From the NCBI GenBank assembly GCA_031216915.1, contig JAUFNR010000021.1, positions 62,001-126,000 of the forward strand: a DNA stretch of 64,000 nt, given 5' to 3'. The stretch is from Pictodentalium vernedei. Lineage: Eukaryota > Mollusca > Scaphopoda > Dentaliida > Dentaliidae. This document shows positions 10,672 through 23,728 of this stretch, one piece after another. The stretch's first letter is position 1. Each line of letters opens with the position of its first letter. The notes beneath the pieces are model-generated. The model saw nothing but the letters and a program-made list of their open reading frames with translations, ran no database searches and had not been told where the DNA came from. Made by a program: the position numbers and the translations under genes.

Positions 10672-12023
10672 ATGGCTAATAATAATTCCACAAAATCCAA
10701 ATTTGTTAACCGCCAAGAGCGGCAAAAAACCCGGCATATTCGGCACATGCAAAATTGGTAAAATCCCTTTACCATATTCTTCAACTTTTTCATCATTTGG
10801 CTTTTCTCGAGGACTGTTTGGCACAGAAAGTCCTCCCAAAAACATTCCAAAAAACAGTGGACGAGCGTAACAAAACCTTTCGGCCGGCTTTGCCAACCAT
10901 TCAGATTTCGGACGTGCTCAATAATCTTACCAAAAAATGGGCTTTTGAAGTTATACAAACTTTGGTAGATTATTACAAAAAAACTCTAAAAGAAAAACAA
11001 GACCTGGTTCTTTCGGCTCCTTTTCTAAAACCCCAGGACTTTCCACGAGCACAGAATACGGTAGTTAAATGGGGACAGAAGAATTTTGGTAATCGACTAC
11101 AAGAAAGTACTATTGACAAATTTTATTCTCTTTCGGATCAACTTCTGTCCCAGTTCAAAAAACCAGCGGTCATTAGCCAGACCTCTTTCAATCAACGTGC
11201 TCGTTCTAAATCGCCGGTGGCCCGCCAGCAAATTTCATTTTTTACTTCCAGAGAAACTCCATCGAAAAGAAAAAGACGGGAAACCATCTCTCCAACAGCA
11301 CCAGCGACCAAAAAAACATCATTTGCAGCACGTTGCTCCACAACACCGGAATCGCCATCGTACGCCAGCATAGTCAAGACACCACCTCAAAAGAAACCAT
11401 CTACAAACGGCAAGTCGTCATTCTACCGATTCTGGAAATCTGGTGAAAACAAGAACAGCTGGAGCCTGCCAGTCAAGCCAAACAAACCTGTTTGGATCAT
11501 CGGATCATCGAACATCTCGAGGATTGATGCCAACCCTCCACCCAACACCTTCATCGCATCATACTCTGGTGGAACCTTAAATCACATTCGTCAGATGGCA
11601 AAGAACATGGAAAATGAGAAAGATCGACAACATCCCAAAGCAATTTTATTCAAAGTTGGGGTCAACAATAGAGAAGACTGGCGCATAGACGTGCAGAACA
11701 GAAAAAAGATTGGTCACACATCAACAGGCAGACTGGGTAATATGATAAGCAATTTCCGCAAATGTTACCCTAATACAAAACTTCTTTTTCAGGAACATAA
11801 TTTTTCTTCTAGTTTATGTTCTAGGGACCAACAAAATTTGACTGTGATCAACGAGGCTGCGAAGTCAACAAAGAACTTGGAGATAATCCCGGCAATTCCA
11901 GCAAGCCAGTTTAAATGTTGCCCAGGTGATCCCATCCACTGGTCGATGGAAACAGCGAATAAAATCTACCAAGGATGGCTGCCACGCATAGAACCATACA
12001 TCAAAGAGCAGCCTTTAAACTAA
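10672..12023 (+). pseudogene. PLE unit 3 ORF1 (SGNH-like), longest open ORF1 reading
   Basis: The frame from 10755 to 12023 is open for 422 codons. It covers almost all of ORF1, including the helical region LTKKWAFEVIQTL, the basic linker and the SGNH blocks. Only the first 28 residues are out of frame, because the A-run at 10724-10729 lacks one A. Initiation at the internal ATG-rich start MVKSLYH would give a nearly complete product, so this may be functional despite the formal frameshift. It ends in the T TTA AAC TAA heptamer at 12014-12023. Confidence 0.75.
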
Positions 12024-13897
12024 TTACAGAAGAAGGCATCAGCCATGGAGAGAAAGTAGGACTAGGAACCGAAATAGTTAACTTGGTTCCTGATCTAAAA
12101 TTAACTGAAGGTGAGAAGGATCTACTCAGGTATGGTTTAACTTTCGTTCCCGCCCCAGCCCCATTAAAACCTAAGCCCAAAACCGTAGATTTTGGGACAG
12201 GTGCAGTTGTCATGGATGATTACAGTTACATTAACGAAATGAACGGTGGTCCAGCAAGCCAACAATTTTTTAGGGCAACAGCATTGGCAGATAAATTTCG
12301 AAATTCAACAGGCTCAAAAGACCTCTTTGCCAATCCAACCGGATGGTGCCCATCACCTCGGAAAGTTAAACCTGAAATTAATGAGATTTCTCAAAAAGTT
12401 AAAGAACAAGTAAGCCAAATCCCGGCATCATTTTTGAAAGACAAACAAAATTTGAACCAAATCGAAAGAAACGCCCTGAAGACGCTGAAAAACAACAAAC
12501 AAATTGTCATCAAGCCTTGTGACAAAGGATCTGCTACAGTTCTGATGTCAAAAGATAATTATATTAAAGAAGCTGAACGCCAATTAAATAACCCAAAATA
12601 TTACAAACCTTTAGAAGCACCAATTTGGCAAGAAAATTGTTCAAAATTTAATGGAATTCTAAAAAGCTTGCTGGACCACGACTTCATTGAGAAAAAACAT
12701 GTCGAGTATTTAATTGCAGAGAGGGATTCAAACAATCGTAAGTTTTACCTCTTGCCTAAAATACATAAACCACTCAGCAGTTGGAGTGACGAATTTACCC
12801 CTCCTGGTCGGCCTATTGTCAGCGACTGTGGCTCGGAATCTTACCACATTTCACAGTATATTGATTTTTATTTAAAACCAATTGCTTGCCGCCATCCGAG
12901 CTTCCTCAAAGACACTGAGGACTTTTTAATGAAAATTAACAAATTGCAGGTTCCTTCCGACAGTCTCCTCATTACCCTAGACATTGAAAGTATGTATACT
13001 AACATTGGTATTGACGCTGGTCTAGAGGCAATAAAAAAATCATTCAAAAGGTACGATGACCCAAACAGACCATCGGAAGAAATCCTGCAATTGTTAGAAT
13101 TATCATTGAAAGGTAACGACTTTGAATTTAACAATAAATTTTACCTCCAAGTAAGTGGATGTAGTATGGGTAAAAAATTCAGTCCAAATTTTGCTAATAT
13201 TTTTGTTGCAGAATGGGAAAGAGGTGCTCTTGCTAAAGCAAGAAAACAGCCATTATGTTATCACAGGTTCCAAGACGACATTTTTATCATATGGCCCCAT
13301 GGCCGTGATGACTTCAACGAATTCTTAGAGATCCTGAACAGCCACGATGAATCCATTAAATTACAGCCCTGCATTTCAGAAAATACCATTGATTTTCTGG
13401 ATGTGACTGTATTCAAGGGCCCTCAGTTCCGGCATAGCAACGTACTAGACACAAAAGTCTTTTTTAAACCGACCGATTCTCACCAACTTCTCCATAGAGC
13501 TTCTTACCACCCACCCAAACTATTCAATGGGTTGGTAAAATCTCAAATCATTCGATTCCATAGAAATTGTACGAACAGAAGCGACCTCAATCACGCATGT
13601 TCAATTCTTTTCAAAACACTTGTTAAACGCGGTTACTCAAAACGACTTTTGCGAAAAATTAAATCTGATACAATCCGTGAGATAGAGACACCCATTCGGG
13701 ACTCTGAGCCAACGCACCCCACGAAAATTCGGCATAACCGCCCTGTTCTGGGAAATGGATCAGTAAATCTATGTCAACGCAAAATTTATTACATACATCG
13801 TATGAACTACATGAATACCGGTAAAACATTCTTTAGCGAACAAACCCGTATGTTTAATAGTCCACACCAGATGGTCACCAGGAACGCTGTGAAATAA
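11975..13897 (+). pseudogene. PLE unit 3 ORF2: RT truncated by the nested insertion
   Basis: The 640-codon frame equals that of unit 1, with the RT catalytic residues at 336 and 434-435. It ends in the insert-derived tail after RTRMF. The insert and its 14-bp duplication (13842-13855 and 14315-14328) are identical in position to unit 1. The truncation was therefore inherited by duplication and is not a second insertion. Confidence 0.85.
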
Positions 13898-14328
13898 CGT
13901 TATTTACTGACAAGAACTCGTCATCGCTGTCTTGTAAGTCTGAGACATTAGTTAATAATTAATTATTATACTTTCACCATTCTGGCAACCCTGTACATTC
14001 TCTTCTTTCCATTCTCGTCCTTATTATTTTAGCTCTTTTCTCTTATTTTTCGATTTTTCCTTTTAGTTTAAACGCTAAACATTGATTATCGGAATAGTCT
14101 GACTACCTATCTGCGCTTAATTCGAACACATGTCTGCCGCGGGGAAATGATATATTATAAGCCGATGGCTTACATTCAAATCCCCAGCTTCTTTTAACAG
14201 TTGCCATGCTTCAGCTTGTATTACTATATGTCTATACCATTTGTCAATTTCTATTTTTGTAGCTGTTATGCATATGTCTGTAGTCTATTTACAAATAAAA
14301 ATATCGTTTAAATTAAACCCGTATGTTT
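13842..14328 (+). mobile_element. Second copy of the 459-bp insertion (inherited by duplication)
   Basis: Same target duplication and boundaries as at 4672-5158, shifted 9170 bp. It differs by a couple of substitutions (for example GCTCTTTTCTC for GCTCTTGTCTC, and TTTAAATTAAA for TTTAAACTAAA at the 3' end). Confidence 0.8.
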
Positions 14329-14862
14329 TACCAAGTTAGAAACAGCTTCAACTGTGATTCTGAAAACATCATTTATTTAATCACATGTAAATTATGCCAT
14401 ATCCAATATGTCGGCCAGACGAAAAACCCTCTGCGCGTCAGAATGCAAAACCATTTATCAAATATCCGTTTAGATTCAGGAAAGGCAGTCTCGGACCACT
14501 TTAACCTCCCGGGTCATGACATTAAGTCACATTTTAGTTTCCAACCCATTGAGCAAATTCCGTTTTTGGACGATGATGAAACCACAACAGACAAACGACT
14601 TGAGCGTGAAAACTATTGGATTGGTAAGCTCAGGACCTATCTCCCATACGGACTCAATAGAGAGTACTCTGGGTTGCCAAATAAAATTATTTGTTTTCCT
14701 TTGGTTTATAATCGACGCAATGTCGAAATTGCAAAAATTTTCAAAAACAACTTTACGGAATTAAACACAAAACTGCCAGAAGCCATTAACACACGATGCA
14801 TCACAGCTTATAAGAAAAATCCCAGTCTTCGAAACATTCTTGTGAAAGCACTTCTGAGATGA
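14315..14862 (+). pseudogene. PLE unit 3 displaced GIY-YIG remnant
   Basis: Open from the second target duplication to the ORF2 stop (179 codons from 14323). The endonuclease motifs YLITC, YVGQT and ERENYWI are intact. It reads the same as the unit 1 remnant at 5153-5692, including NTRC near the C-terminus. Confidence 0.8.
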
Positions 14863-15493
14863 GTTCATTTTGTCATAAAGTCATATAACTTCAAAAATAT
14901 TAAAACAACATTGAATTCCATAGAAATAATTTACAACAGAAATCGATTTACCGACCTGCGCCCGTGCTTCTTTGTTTTGAAAAATATCTATCCGCCAGTG
15001 CCAGACCTTTGAATTATTTCTATTATAAAAACATTAATTATCTGTCGATTAGTTTTGCGCATTGTCATGAGTTTGATTTCCAACAGTCTTCAGCCAGTGA
15101 ACACAAGTCATTCAAATGCCATCAAACATTAACAGTAGAAATACCGCTAAAGTTTGATGACATTTGAATGGTTGTTTTCCACTAATCACTGAGTGAATCC
15201 ATCTCAGTCACAGTGATTGGCCAGTTTGGCCACATCAACAGATGAAGTAAAGGTATTTAAATGCTTTGGGATAATTGGAAAATCGAATTCACCTGCTTCC
15301 TGAAGAAGGGCATTTAACCCGAAACGTCGAGGCAACGACAGTGCGCTCTATTTATTTCATCAACATTTTCATTAGGTATTCACATTTCATTTATTCGTTC
15401 ATTTTCATTTTTGCATCATTTTTTCATTACTTTTTCATCATTTTTGCTTGTATTAATAATAATTTATTTCAGCCTAAATTAAGACCGGGAAAA

Positions 15494-16844
15494 ATGGCTA
15501 ATAATAATTCCACAAAATCCAAATTTGTTAACCGCCAAGAGCGGCAAAAAAACCCGGCATATTCGGCACATGCAAAATTGGTAAAATCCCTTTACCACAT
15601 TCTTCAACTTTTTCATCATTTGGCTTTTCTCGAGGACTGTTTGGCACAGAAAGTCCTCCCAAAAACATTCCAAAAAACAGTGGACGAGCGCAACAAAACC
15701 TTTCGGCCGGCTTTGCCAACCATTCAGATTTCGGACGCGCTCAATAATCTTACAAAAATGGGCTTTTGAAGTTATACAAACTTTGGTAGATTATTACAAA
15801 AAAACTCTAAAAGAAAAACAAGACCTGGTTCTTTCGGCTCCTTTTCTAAAACCCCAGGACTTTCCACGAGCACAGAATACGGCAGTTAAATGGGGACAGA
15901 AGAATTTTGGTAATCGACTACAAGAAAGTACTATTGACAAATTTTATTCTCTTTCGGATCAACTTCTGTCCCAGTTCAAAAAACCAGCGGTCATTAGCCA
16001 GACCTCTTTCAATCAACGTGCTCGTTCTAAATCGCCGGTGGCCCGCCAGCAAATTTCATTTTTTACTTCCAGAGAAACTCCATCGAGAAGAAAAAGACGG
16101 AAAACCATCTCTCCAACAGCACCAGCGACCAAAAAAACATCATTTGCAGCACGTTGCTCCACAACACCGGAATCGCCATCGTACGCCAGCATAGTCAAGA
16201 CACCACCTCAAAAGAAACCATCTACAAACGGCAAGTCGTCATTCTACCGATTCTGGAAATCTGGTGAAAACAAGAACAGCTGGAGCCTGCCAGTCAAGCC
16301 AAACAAACCTGTTTGGATCATCGGATCATCGAACATCTCGAGGATTGATGCCAACCCTCCACCCAACACCTTCATCGCATCATACTCTGGTGGACCCTTA
16401 AATCACATTCGTCAGATGGCAAAGAACATGGAAAAAGAGAAAGATCGACAACATCCCAAAGCAATTTTATTCAACGTTGGGGTCAACAATAGAGAAGACT
16501 GGCGCATAGACGTGCAGAACAGAAAAAAGATTGGTCACACATCAACAGGCAGACTGGGTAATATGATAAGCAATTTCCGCAAATGTTACCCTAATACAAA
16601 ACTTCTTTTTCAGGAACATAATTTTTCTTCTAGTTTATGTTCTAGGGACCAACAAAATTTGACTGTGATCAACGAGGCTGCGAAGTCAACAAAGAACTTG
16701 GAGATAATCCCGGCAATTCCAGCAAGCCAGTTTAAATGTTGCCCAGGTGATCCCATCCACTGGTCGACGGAAACAGCGAATAAAATCTACCAAGGATGGC
16801 TGCCACGCATAGAACCATACATCAAAGAGCAGCCTTTAAACTAA
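15494..16844 (+). pseudogene. PLE unit 4 ORF1 (SGNH-like), frameshifted at the K-run
   Basis: It reads from MANNNSTKSKF to TKMGF and stops after the A-run near 15755-15759, which is shorter than in units 1-3. The correct frame resumes at about 15783 and runs to 16844. The SGNH part has the variants GGPLNH and FNVGVNN, shared with unit 5 but not with units 1-3, so units 4 and 5 form a subgroup. The heptamer TTTAAAC lies at 16835-16841. Confidence 0.7.
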
Positions 16845-19210
16845 TTACAGAAGAAGGCATCAGCCATGGAGAGAAAGTAGGACTAGGAACCGAAATAGTT
16901 AACTTGGTTCCTGATCTAAAATTAACTGAAGGTGAGAAGGATCTACTCAGGTATGGTTTAACTTTCGTTCCCGCCCCAGCCCCATTAAAACCTAAGCCCA
17001 AAACCGTAGATTTTGGAACAGGTGCAGTTGTCATGAATGACTACAGTTACATTAACGAAATGAACGGTGGTCCAGCAAGCCAACAATTTTTTAGGGCAAC
17101 AGCATTGGCAGATAAATTTCGAAATTCAACAGGCTCAAAAGACCTCTTTGCCAATCCAACCGGGTGGTGCCCATCACCTCGGAAAGTTAAACCTGAAATT
17201 AATGAGATTTCTCAAAAAGTTAAAGAACAAGTAAGCCAAATCCCGGAATCATTTTTGAAAGACAAACAAAATTTGAACCAAATCGAAAGAAACGCCCTGA
17301 AGACGCTGAAAAACAACAAACAAATTGTCATCAAGCCTTGTGACAAAGGATCTGCTACAGTTCTGATGTCAAAAGATAATTATATTAAAGAAGCTGAACG
17401 CCAGTTAAATAACCCAAAATATTACAAACCTTTAGAAGCACCAATTTGGCAAGAAAATTGTTCAAAATTTAATGGAATTCTAAAAAGCTTGCTGGACCAC
17501 GACTTCATTGAGAAAAAAAATGTCGAGTATTTAATTGCAGAGAGGGATTCAAACAATGGTAAGTTTTACCTCTTGCCTAAAATACATAAACCACTCAGCA
17601 GTTGGAGTGACGAATTTACCCCTCATGGTCGGCCTATTGTCAGCGACTGTGGCTCAGAATCTTACCACATTTCACAGTATATTGATTTTTATTTAAAACC
17701 AATTGCTTGCCGCCATCCGAGCTTCCTCAAAGACACTGAGGACTTTTTAATGAAAATTAACAAATTGCAGGTTCCTTCCGACAGTCTCCTCATTACCCTA
17801 GACATTGAAAGTATGTATACTAACATTGGTATTGATGCTGGTCTAGAGGCAATAAAAAAATCATTCAAAAGGTACGATGACCCAGACAGACCATCGGAAG
17901 AAATCCTGCAATTGTTAGAATTATCATTGAAAGGTAACGACTTTGAATTTAACAATAAATTTTACCTCCAAGTAAGTGGATGTAGTATGGGTAAAAAATT
18001 CAGTCCAAATTTTGCTAATATTTTTGTTGCAGAATGGGAAAGAGGTGCTCTTGCTAAAGCAAGAAAACAGCCATTATGTTATCACAGGTTCCAAGACGAC
18101 ATTTTTATCATATGGCCCCATGGCCGTGATGACTTCAACGAATTCTTGGAGATCCTGAACAACCACGATGAATCCATTAAATTACAGCCCTGCATTTCAG
18201 AAAATACCATAGATTTTCTGGATGTGACTGTATTCAAGGGCCCTCAGTTCCGGCATAGCAACGTACTAGACACAAAAGTCTTTTTTAAACCGACCGATTC
18301 TCACCAACTTCTCCATAGAGCTTCTTACCACCCACCCAAACTATTCAATGGGTTGGTAAAATCTCAAATCATTCGATTCCATAGAAATTGTACGAACAGA
18401 AGCGACCTCAATCACGCATGTTCAATTCTTTTCAAAACACTTGTTAAACGCGGTTACTCAAAATGACTTTTGCGAAAAATTAAATCTGATACAATCCGTG
18501 AGATAGAGACACCCATTCGGGACTCTGAGCCAACGCACCCCACGAAAATTCGGCATAACCGCCCTGTTCTGGGAAATGGATCAGTAAATCTATGTCAACG
18601 CAAAATTTGTTACATACATCGTATGAACTACATGAATACCGGTAAAACATTCTTTAGCGAACAAACCCGTATGTTTTACCAAGTTAGAAACACCTTCAAC
18701 TGTGATTCTGAAAACATCATTTATTTAATCACATGTAAATTATGCCATATCCAATATGTCGGCCAGACGAAAAACCCTCTGCGCGTCAGAATGCAAAACC
18801 ATTTATCAAATATCCGTTTAGATTCAGGAAAGGCACTCTCGGACTACTGTAACCTCCCGGGTCATGACATTAAGTCACATTTTAGTTTCCAACCCATTGA
18901 GCAAATTCCGTTTTTGGACGATGATGAAACCACAACAGACAAACGACTTGAGCGTGAAAACTATTGGATTGGTAAGCTCAGGACCTATCTCCCATACGGA
19001 CTCAATAGAGAGTACTCTGGGTTGCCAAATAAAATTATTTGTTTTCCTTTGGTTTATAATCGACGCAATGTCGAAATTGCAAAAATTTTCAAAAACAACT
19101 TTACGGAATTAAACACAAAACTGCCAGAAGCCATTAACAAACGATGCATCATAGCTTATAAGAAAAATCCCAGTCTTCGAAACATTCTTGTGAAAGCACT
19201 TCTGAGATGA
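16796..19210 (+). pseudogene. PLE unit 4 ORF2: RT plus GIY-YIG with one premature TGA
   Basis: The frame is continuous except for TGA at 18464-18466, where the other units have CGA (GYSKR). This is a C-to-T nonsense change. Upstream are 556 codons with the full RT. Downstream, 18470-19210 encodes the RT tail and the endonuclease. Private changes include NNGKFY for NNRKFY and TPHGRP for TPPGRP. The last, inside a conserved RT block, may impair activity. In the endonuclease, SDYCNLPGH replaces SDHFNLPGH. Confidence 0.85.
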
Positions 19211-19841
19211 GTTCATTTTGTCATAAAGTCATATAACTTCAAAAATATTAAAACAACATTGAATTCCATAGAAATAATTTACAACAGAAATCGATTTACC
19301 GACCTGCGCCCGTGCTTCTTTGTTTTGAAAAATATCTATCCGCCAGTGCCAGACCTTTGAATTATTTCTATTATAAAAACATTAATTATCTGTCGATTAG
19401 TTTTGCGCATTGTCATGAGTTTGATTTCCAACAGTCTTCAGCCAGTGAACACAAGTCATTCAAATGCCATCAAACATTAACAGTAGAAATACCGCTAAAG
19501 TTTGATGACATTTGAATGGTTGTTTTCCACTAATCACTGAGTGAATCCATCTCAGTCACAGTGATTGGCCAGTTTGGCCTCATCAACAGATGAAGTAAAG
19601 GTATTTAAATGCTTTGGGATAATTGGAAAATCGAATTCACCTGCTTCCTGAAGAAGGGCATTTAACCCGAAACGTCGAGGCAACGACAGTGCGCTCTATT
19701 TATTTCATCAACATTTTCATTAGGTATTCACATTTCATTTATTCGTTCATTTTCATTTTTGCATCATTTTTTCATTACTTTTTCATCATTTTTGCTTGTA
19801 TTAATAATAATTTATTTCAGCCTAAATTAAGACCGGGAAAA

Positions 19842-21192
19842 ATGGCTAATAATAATTCCACAAAATCCAAATTTGTTAACCGCCAAGAGCGGCAAAAAAA
19901 CCCGGCATATTCGGCACATGCAAAATTGGTAAAATCCCTTTACCACATTCTTCAACTTTTTCATCATTTGGCTTTTCTCGAGGACTGTTTGGCACAGAAA
20001 GTCCTCCCAAAAACATTCCAAAAAACAGTGGACGAGCGCAACAAAACCTTTCGGCCGGCTTTGCCAACCATTCAGATTTCGGACGCGCTCAATAATCTTA
20101 CAAAAATGGGCTTTTGAAGTTATACAAACTTTGGTAGATTATTACAAAAAAACTCTAAAAGAAAAACAAGACCTGGTTCTTTCGGCTCCTTTTCTAAAAC
20201 CCCAGGACTTTCCACGAGCACAGAATACGGCAGTTAAATGGGGACGGAAGAATTTTGGTAATCGACTACAAGAAAGTACTATTGACAAATTTTATTCTCT
20301 TTCGGATCAACTTCTGTTCCAGTTCAAAAAACCAGCGGTCATTAGCCAGACCTCTTTCAATCAACGTGCTCGTTCTAAATCGCCGGTGGCCCGCCAGCAA
20401 ATTTCATTTTTTACTTCCAGAGAAACTCCATCGAAAAGAAAAAGACGGAAAACCATCTCTCCAACAGCACCATCGACCAAAAAAACATCATTTGCAGCAC
20501 GTTGCTCCGCAACACCGGAATCGCCATCGTACGCCAGCATAGTCAAGACACCACCTCAAAAGAAACCATCTACAAACGGCAAGTCGTCATTCTACCGATT
20601 CTGGAAATCTGGTGAAAACAAGAACAGCTGGAGCCTGCCAGTCAAGCCAAACAAACCTGTTTGGATCATCGGATCATCGAACATCTCGAGGATTGATGCC
20701 AACCCTCCACCCAACACCTTCATCGCATCATACTCTGGTGGACCCTTAAATCACATTCGTCAGATGGCAAAGAACATGGAAAAAGAGAAAGATCGACAAC
20801 ATCCCAAAGCAATTTTATTCAACGTTGGGGTCAACAATAGAGAAGACTGGCGCATAGACGTGCAGAACAGAAAAAAGATTGGTCACACATCAACAGGCAG
20901 ACTGGGTAATATGATAAGCAATTTCCGCAAATGTTACCCTAATACAAAACTTCTTTTTCAGGAACATAATTTTTCTTCTAGTTTATGTTCTAGGGACCAA
21001 CAAAATTTGACTGTGATCAACGAGGCTGCGAAGTCAACAAAGAACTTGGAGATAATCCCGGCAATTCCAGCAAGCCAGTTTAAATGTTGCCCAGGTGATC
21101 CCATCCACTGGTCGACGGAAACAGCGAATAAAATCTACCAAGGATGGCTGCCACGCATAGAACCATACACCAAAGAGCAGCCTTTAAACTAA
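19842..21192 (+). pseudogene. PLE unit 5 ORF1 (SGNH-like), frameshifted at the K-run
   Basis: Same break as unit 4 (reading ends TKMGF). The second part, 20131-21192, is open for 353 codons and ends in the heptamer at 21183-21189. Private changes are PSTKKT, SATPES and PYTKEQ. SGNH blocks I, III and V are unchanged from the other units, which is weak evidence that the domain was under selection. Confidence 0.7.
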
Positions 21193-23557
21193 TTACAGAA
21201 GAAGGCATCAGCCATGGAGAGAAAGTAGGACTAGGAACCGAAATAGTTAACTTGGTTCCTGATCTAAAATTAACTGAAGGTGAGAAGGATCTACTCAGGT
21301 ATGGTTTAACTTTCGTTCCCGCCCCAGCCCCATTAAAACCTAAGCCCAAAACCGTAGATTTTGGAACAGGTGCAGTTGTCATGAATGACTACAGTTACAT
21401 TAACGAAATGAACGGTGGTCCAGCAAGCCAACAATTTTTTAGGGCAATAGCATTGGCAGATAAATTTCGAAATTCAACAGGCTCAAAAGACCTCTTTGCC
21501 AATCCAACCGGGTGGTGCCCATCACCTCGGAAAGTTAAACCTGAAATTAATGAGATTTCTCAAAAAGTTAAAGAACAAGTAAGCCAAATCCCGGAATCAT
21601 TTTTGAAAGACAAACAAAATTTGAACCAAATCGAAAGAAACGCCCTGAAGACGCTGAAAAACAACAAACAAATTGTCATCAAGCCTTGTGACAAAGGATC
21701 TGCTACAGTTCTGATGTCAAAAGATAATTATATTAAAGAAGCTGAACGCCAGTTAAATAACCCAAAATATTACAAACCTTTAGAAGCACCAATTTGGCAA
21801 GAAAATTGTTCAAAATTTAATGGAATTCTAAAAAGCTTGCTGGACCACGACTTCATTGAGAAAAAACATGTCGAGTATTTAATTGCAGAGAGGGATTCAA
21901 ACAATCGTAAGTTTTACCTCTTGCCTAAAATACATAAACCACTCAGCAGTTGGAGTGACGAATTTACCCCTCCTGGTCGGCCTATTGTCAGCGACTGTGG
22001 CTCGGAATCTTACCACATTTCACAGTATATTGATTTTTATTTAAAACCAATTGCTTGCCGCCATCCGATCTTCCTCAAAGACACTGAGGACTTTTTAATG
22101 AAAATTAACAAACTGCAGGTTCCTTCCGACAGTCTCCTCATTACCCTAGACATTGAAAGTATGTATACTAACATTGGTATTGACGCTGCTCTAGAGGCAA
22201 TAAAAAAATCATTCAAAAGGTACGATGACCCAAACAGGCCATCGGAAGAAATCCTGCAATTGTTAGAATTATCATTGAAAGGTAACGACTTTGAATTTAA
22301 CAATAAATTTTACCCCCAAATAAGTGGATGTAGTATGGGTAAAAAATTCAGTCCAAATTTTGCTAATATTTTTGTTGCAGAATGGGAGAGAGGTGCTCTT
22401 GCTAAAGCAAAAAAACAGCCATTATGTTATCACAGGTTCCAAGACGACATTTTCATCATATGGCCCCATGGCCGTGATGACTTCAACGAATTTTTGGAAA
22501 TCCTGAACAACCACGATGAGTCCATCAAATTACAGCCCTGCATTTCAGAAAATACCATTGATTTTCTGGATGTGACTGTATTCAAGGGCCCTCAGTTTCG
22601 GCATAGCAACGTTCTAGACACAAAAGTCTTTTTTAAACCGACCGATTCTCACCAACTTCTCCATAGAGCTTCTTACCACCCACCCAAACTATTCAATGGG
22701 TTGGTAAAATCTCAAATCATTCGATTCCATAGAAATTGTACGAACAGAAGCGACCTCAATCACGCATGTTCAATTCTTTTCAAAACACTTGTTAAACGCG
22801 GTTACTCAAAACGACTTTTGCGAAAAATTAAATCTGATACAATCCGTGAGATAGAGACACCCATTCGGGACTCTGAGCCAACGCACCCCACGAAAATTCG
22901 GCATAACCGCCCAGTTCTGGGAAATGGATCAGTAAATCTATGTCAACGCAAAATTTGTTACATACATCGTATGAACTACATGAATACCGGTAAAACATTC
23001 TTTAGCGAACAAACCCGTATGTTTTACCAAGTTAGAAACAGCTTCAACTGTGATTCTGAAAACATCATTTATTTAATCACATGTAAATTATGCCATATCC
23101 AATATGTCGGCCAGACTAAAAACCCCCTGCGCGTCAGAATGCAAAACCATTTATCAAATATCCGTTTAGATTCAGGAAAGGCAGTCTCAGACCACTTTAA
23201 CCTCCCGGGTCATGACATTAAGTCACATTTTAGTTTCCAACCCATTGAGCAAATTCCGTTTTTGGACGATGATGAAACCACAACAGACAAACGACTTGAG
23301 CGTGAAAAATATTGGATTGGTAAGCTCAGGACCTATCTCCCATACGGACTCAATAGAGAGTGCTCTGGGTTGCCAAATAAAATTATTTGTTTTCCTTTGG
23401 TTTATAATCGACGCAATGTCGAAATTGCAAAAATTTTCAAAAATAACTTTACGGAATTAACACAAAACTGCCAGAAGCCATTAACAAACGATGCATCATA
23501 GCTTATAAGAAAAATCACAGTCTTCGAAACATTCTTGTGAAAGCACTTCTGAGATGA
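21144..23557 (+). pseudogene. PLE unit 5 ORF2: RT plus GIY-YIG, frameshift only in the last ~30 codons
   Basis: This is the longest open ORF2: 785 codons from 21144 to 23501 with all RT motifs (LDIESMYTNI, CSMG, FQDD) and the whole endonuclease domain up to NNFTEL. A missing A near 23461 shifts the frame, so the last ~36 residues are replaced by a short tail. The normal stop would be at 23555-23557. Because catalytic domains are complete, this is the copy most likely to give active RT-EN protein. The lost segment lies outside recognised motifs. Confidence 0.85.
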
Positions 23558-23679
23558 GTTCATTTTGTCATAAAGTCATATAACTTCAAAAATATTAAAA
23601 CAACATTGAATTCCATAGAAATAATTTACAACAGAAATCGATTTACCGACCTGCGCCCGTGCTTCTTTGTTTTGAAAAA

Positions 23680-23680
<1 letters not shown>

Positions 23681-23728
<48 letters not shown>
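23681..23728. repeat. (ATCT)n microsatellite at the PLE array end
   Basis: About 12 ATCT units directly extend the terminal ATCTATC of the last PLE unit. Internal junctions have only ATCTATC. The microsatellite was either the target or was seeded by the element end. Confidence 0.95.

Larger units (their letters stand above)
10171..14992 (+). mobile_element. PLE unit 3 (4822 bp, carries the nested insertion)
   Basis: Near-identical repeat of unit 1 shifted by 9170 bp, with the insertion at 13856-14314 and the perfect hairpin at 10287-10348. Differences from unit 1 are few: CGA restored in ORF1 where unit 1 has TGA, and Leu for Arg in the RT segment HPSFLKD. Confidence 0.9.
14993..19340 (+). 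mobile_element. PLE unit 4 (4348 bp, no insertion)
   Basis: Aligns with unit 2 at an offset of 9169-9170 bp. It carries more private substitutions in ORF2 than units 1-3, and one nonsense codon. The hairpin has the one-mismatch form. Confidence 0.9.
1..23687 (+). mobile_element. Tandem head-to-tail array of Penelope-like elements
   Basis: Six copies of one retroelement follow each other directly on the + strand. Junctions fall near 1000, 5822, 10170, 14992 and 19340, and the last unit ends near 23687. The boundary is defined because every internal junction reads ATATCTATC followed by CGCCAGTGCC, while the last unit runs from ATATCTATC into (ATCT)n. Unit lengths alternate 4822, 4348, 4822, 4348 bp, then about 4347 bp. 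The longer form carries a 459-bp insertion. RT plus C-terminal GIY-YIG endonuclease identifies a Penelope-like element, a class known to form tandem copies. The clade (Poseidon- or Neptune-like) is not certain. No unit is fully intact as read. Confidence 0.93.
19341..23687 (+). mobile_element. PLE unit 5, last unit of the array
   Basis: About 4347 bp without the nested insertion. It is the most diverged unit in ORF2 (for example KAKKQPLC, IDAALEAI, NRECSG). It ends at ATATCTATC, where the sequence passes into (ATCT)n instead of a new unit. This marks the true 3' end of the element. Confidence 0.9.
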
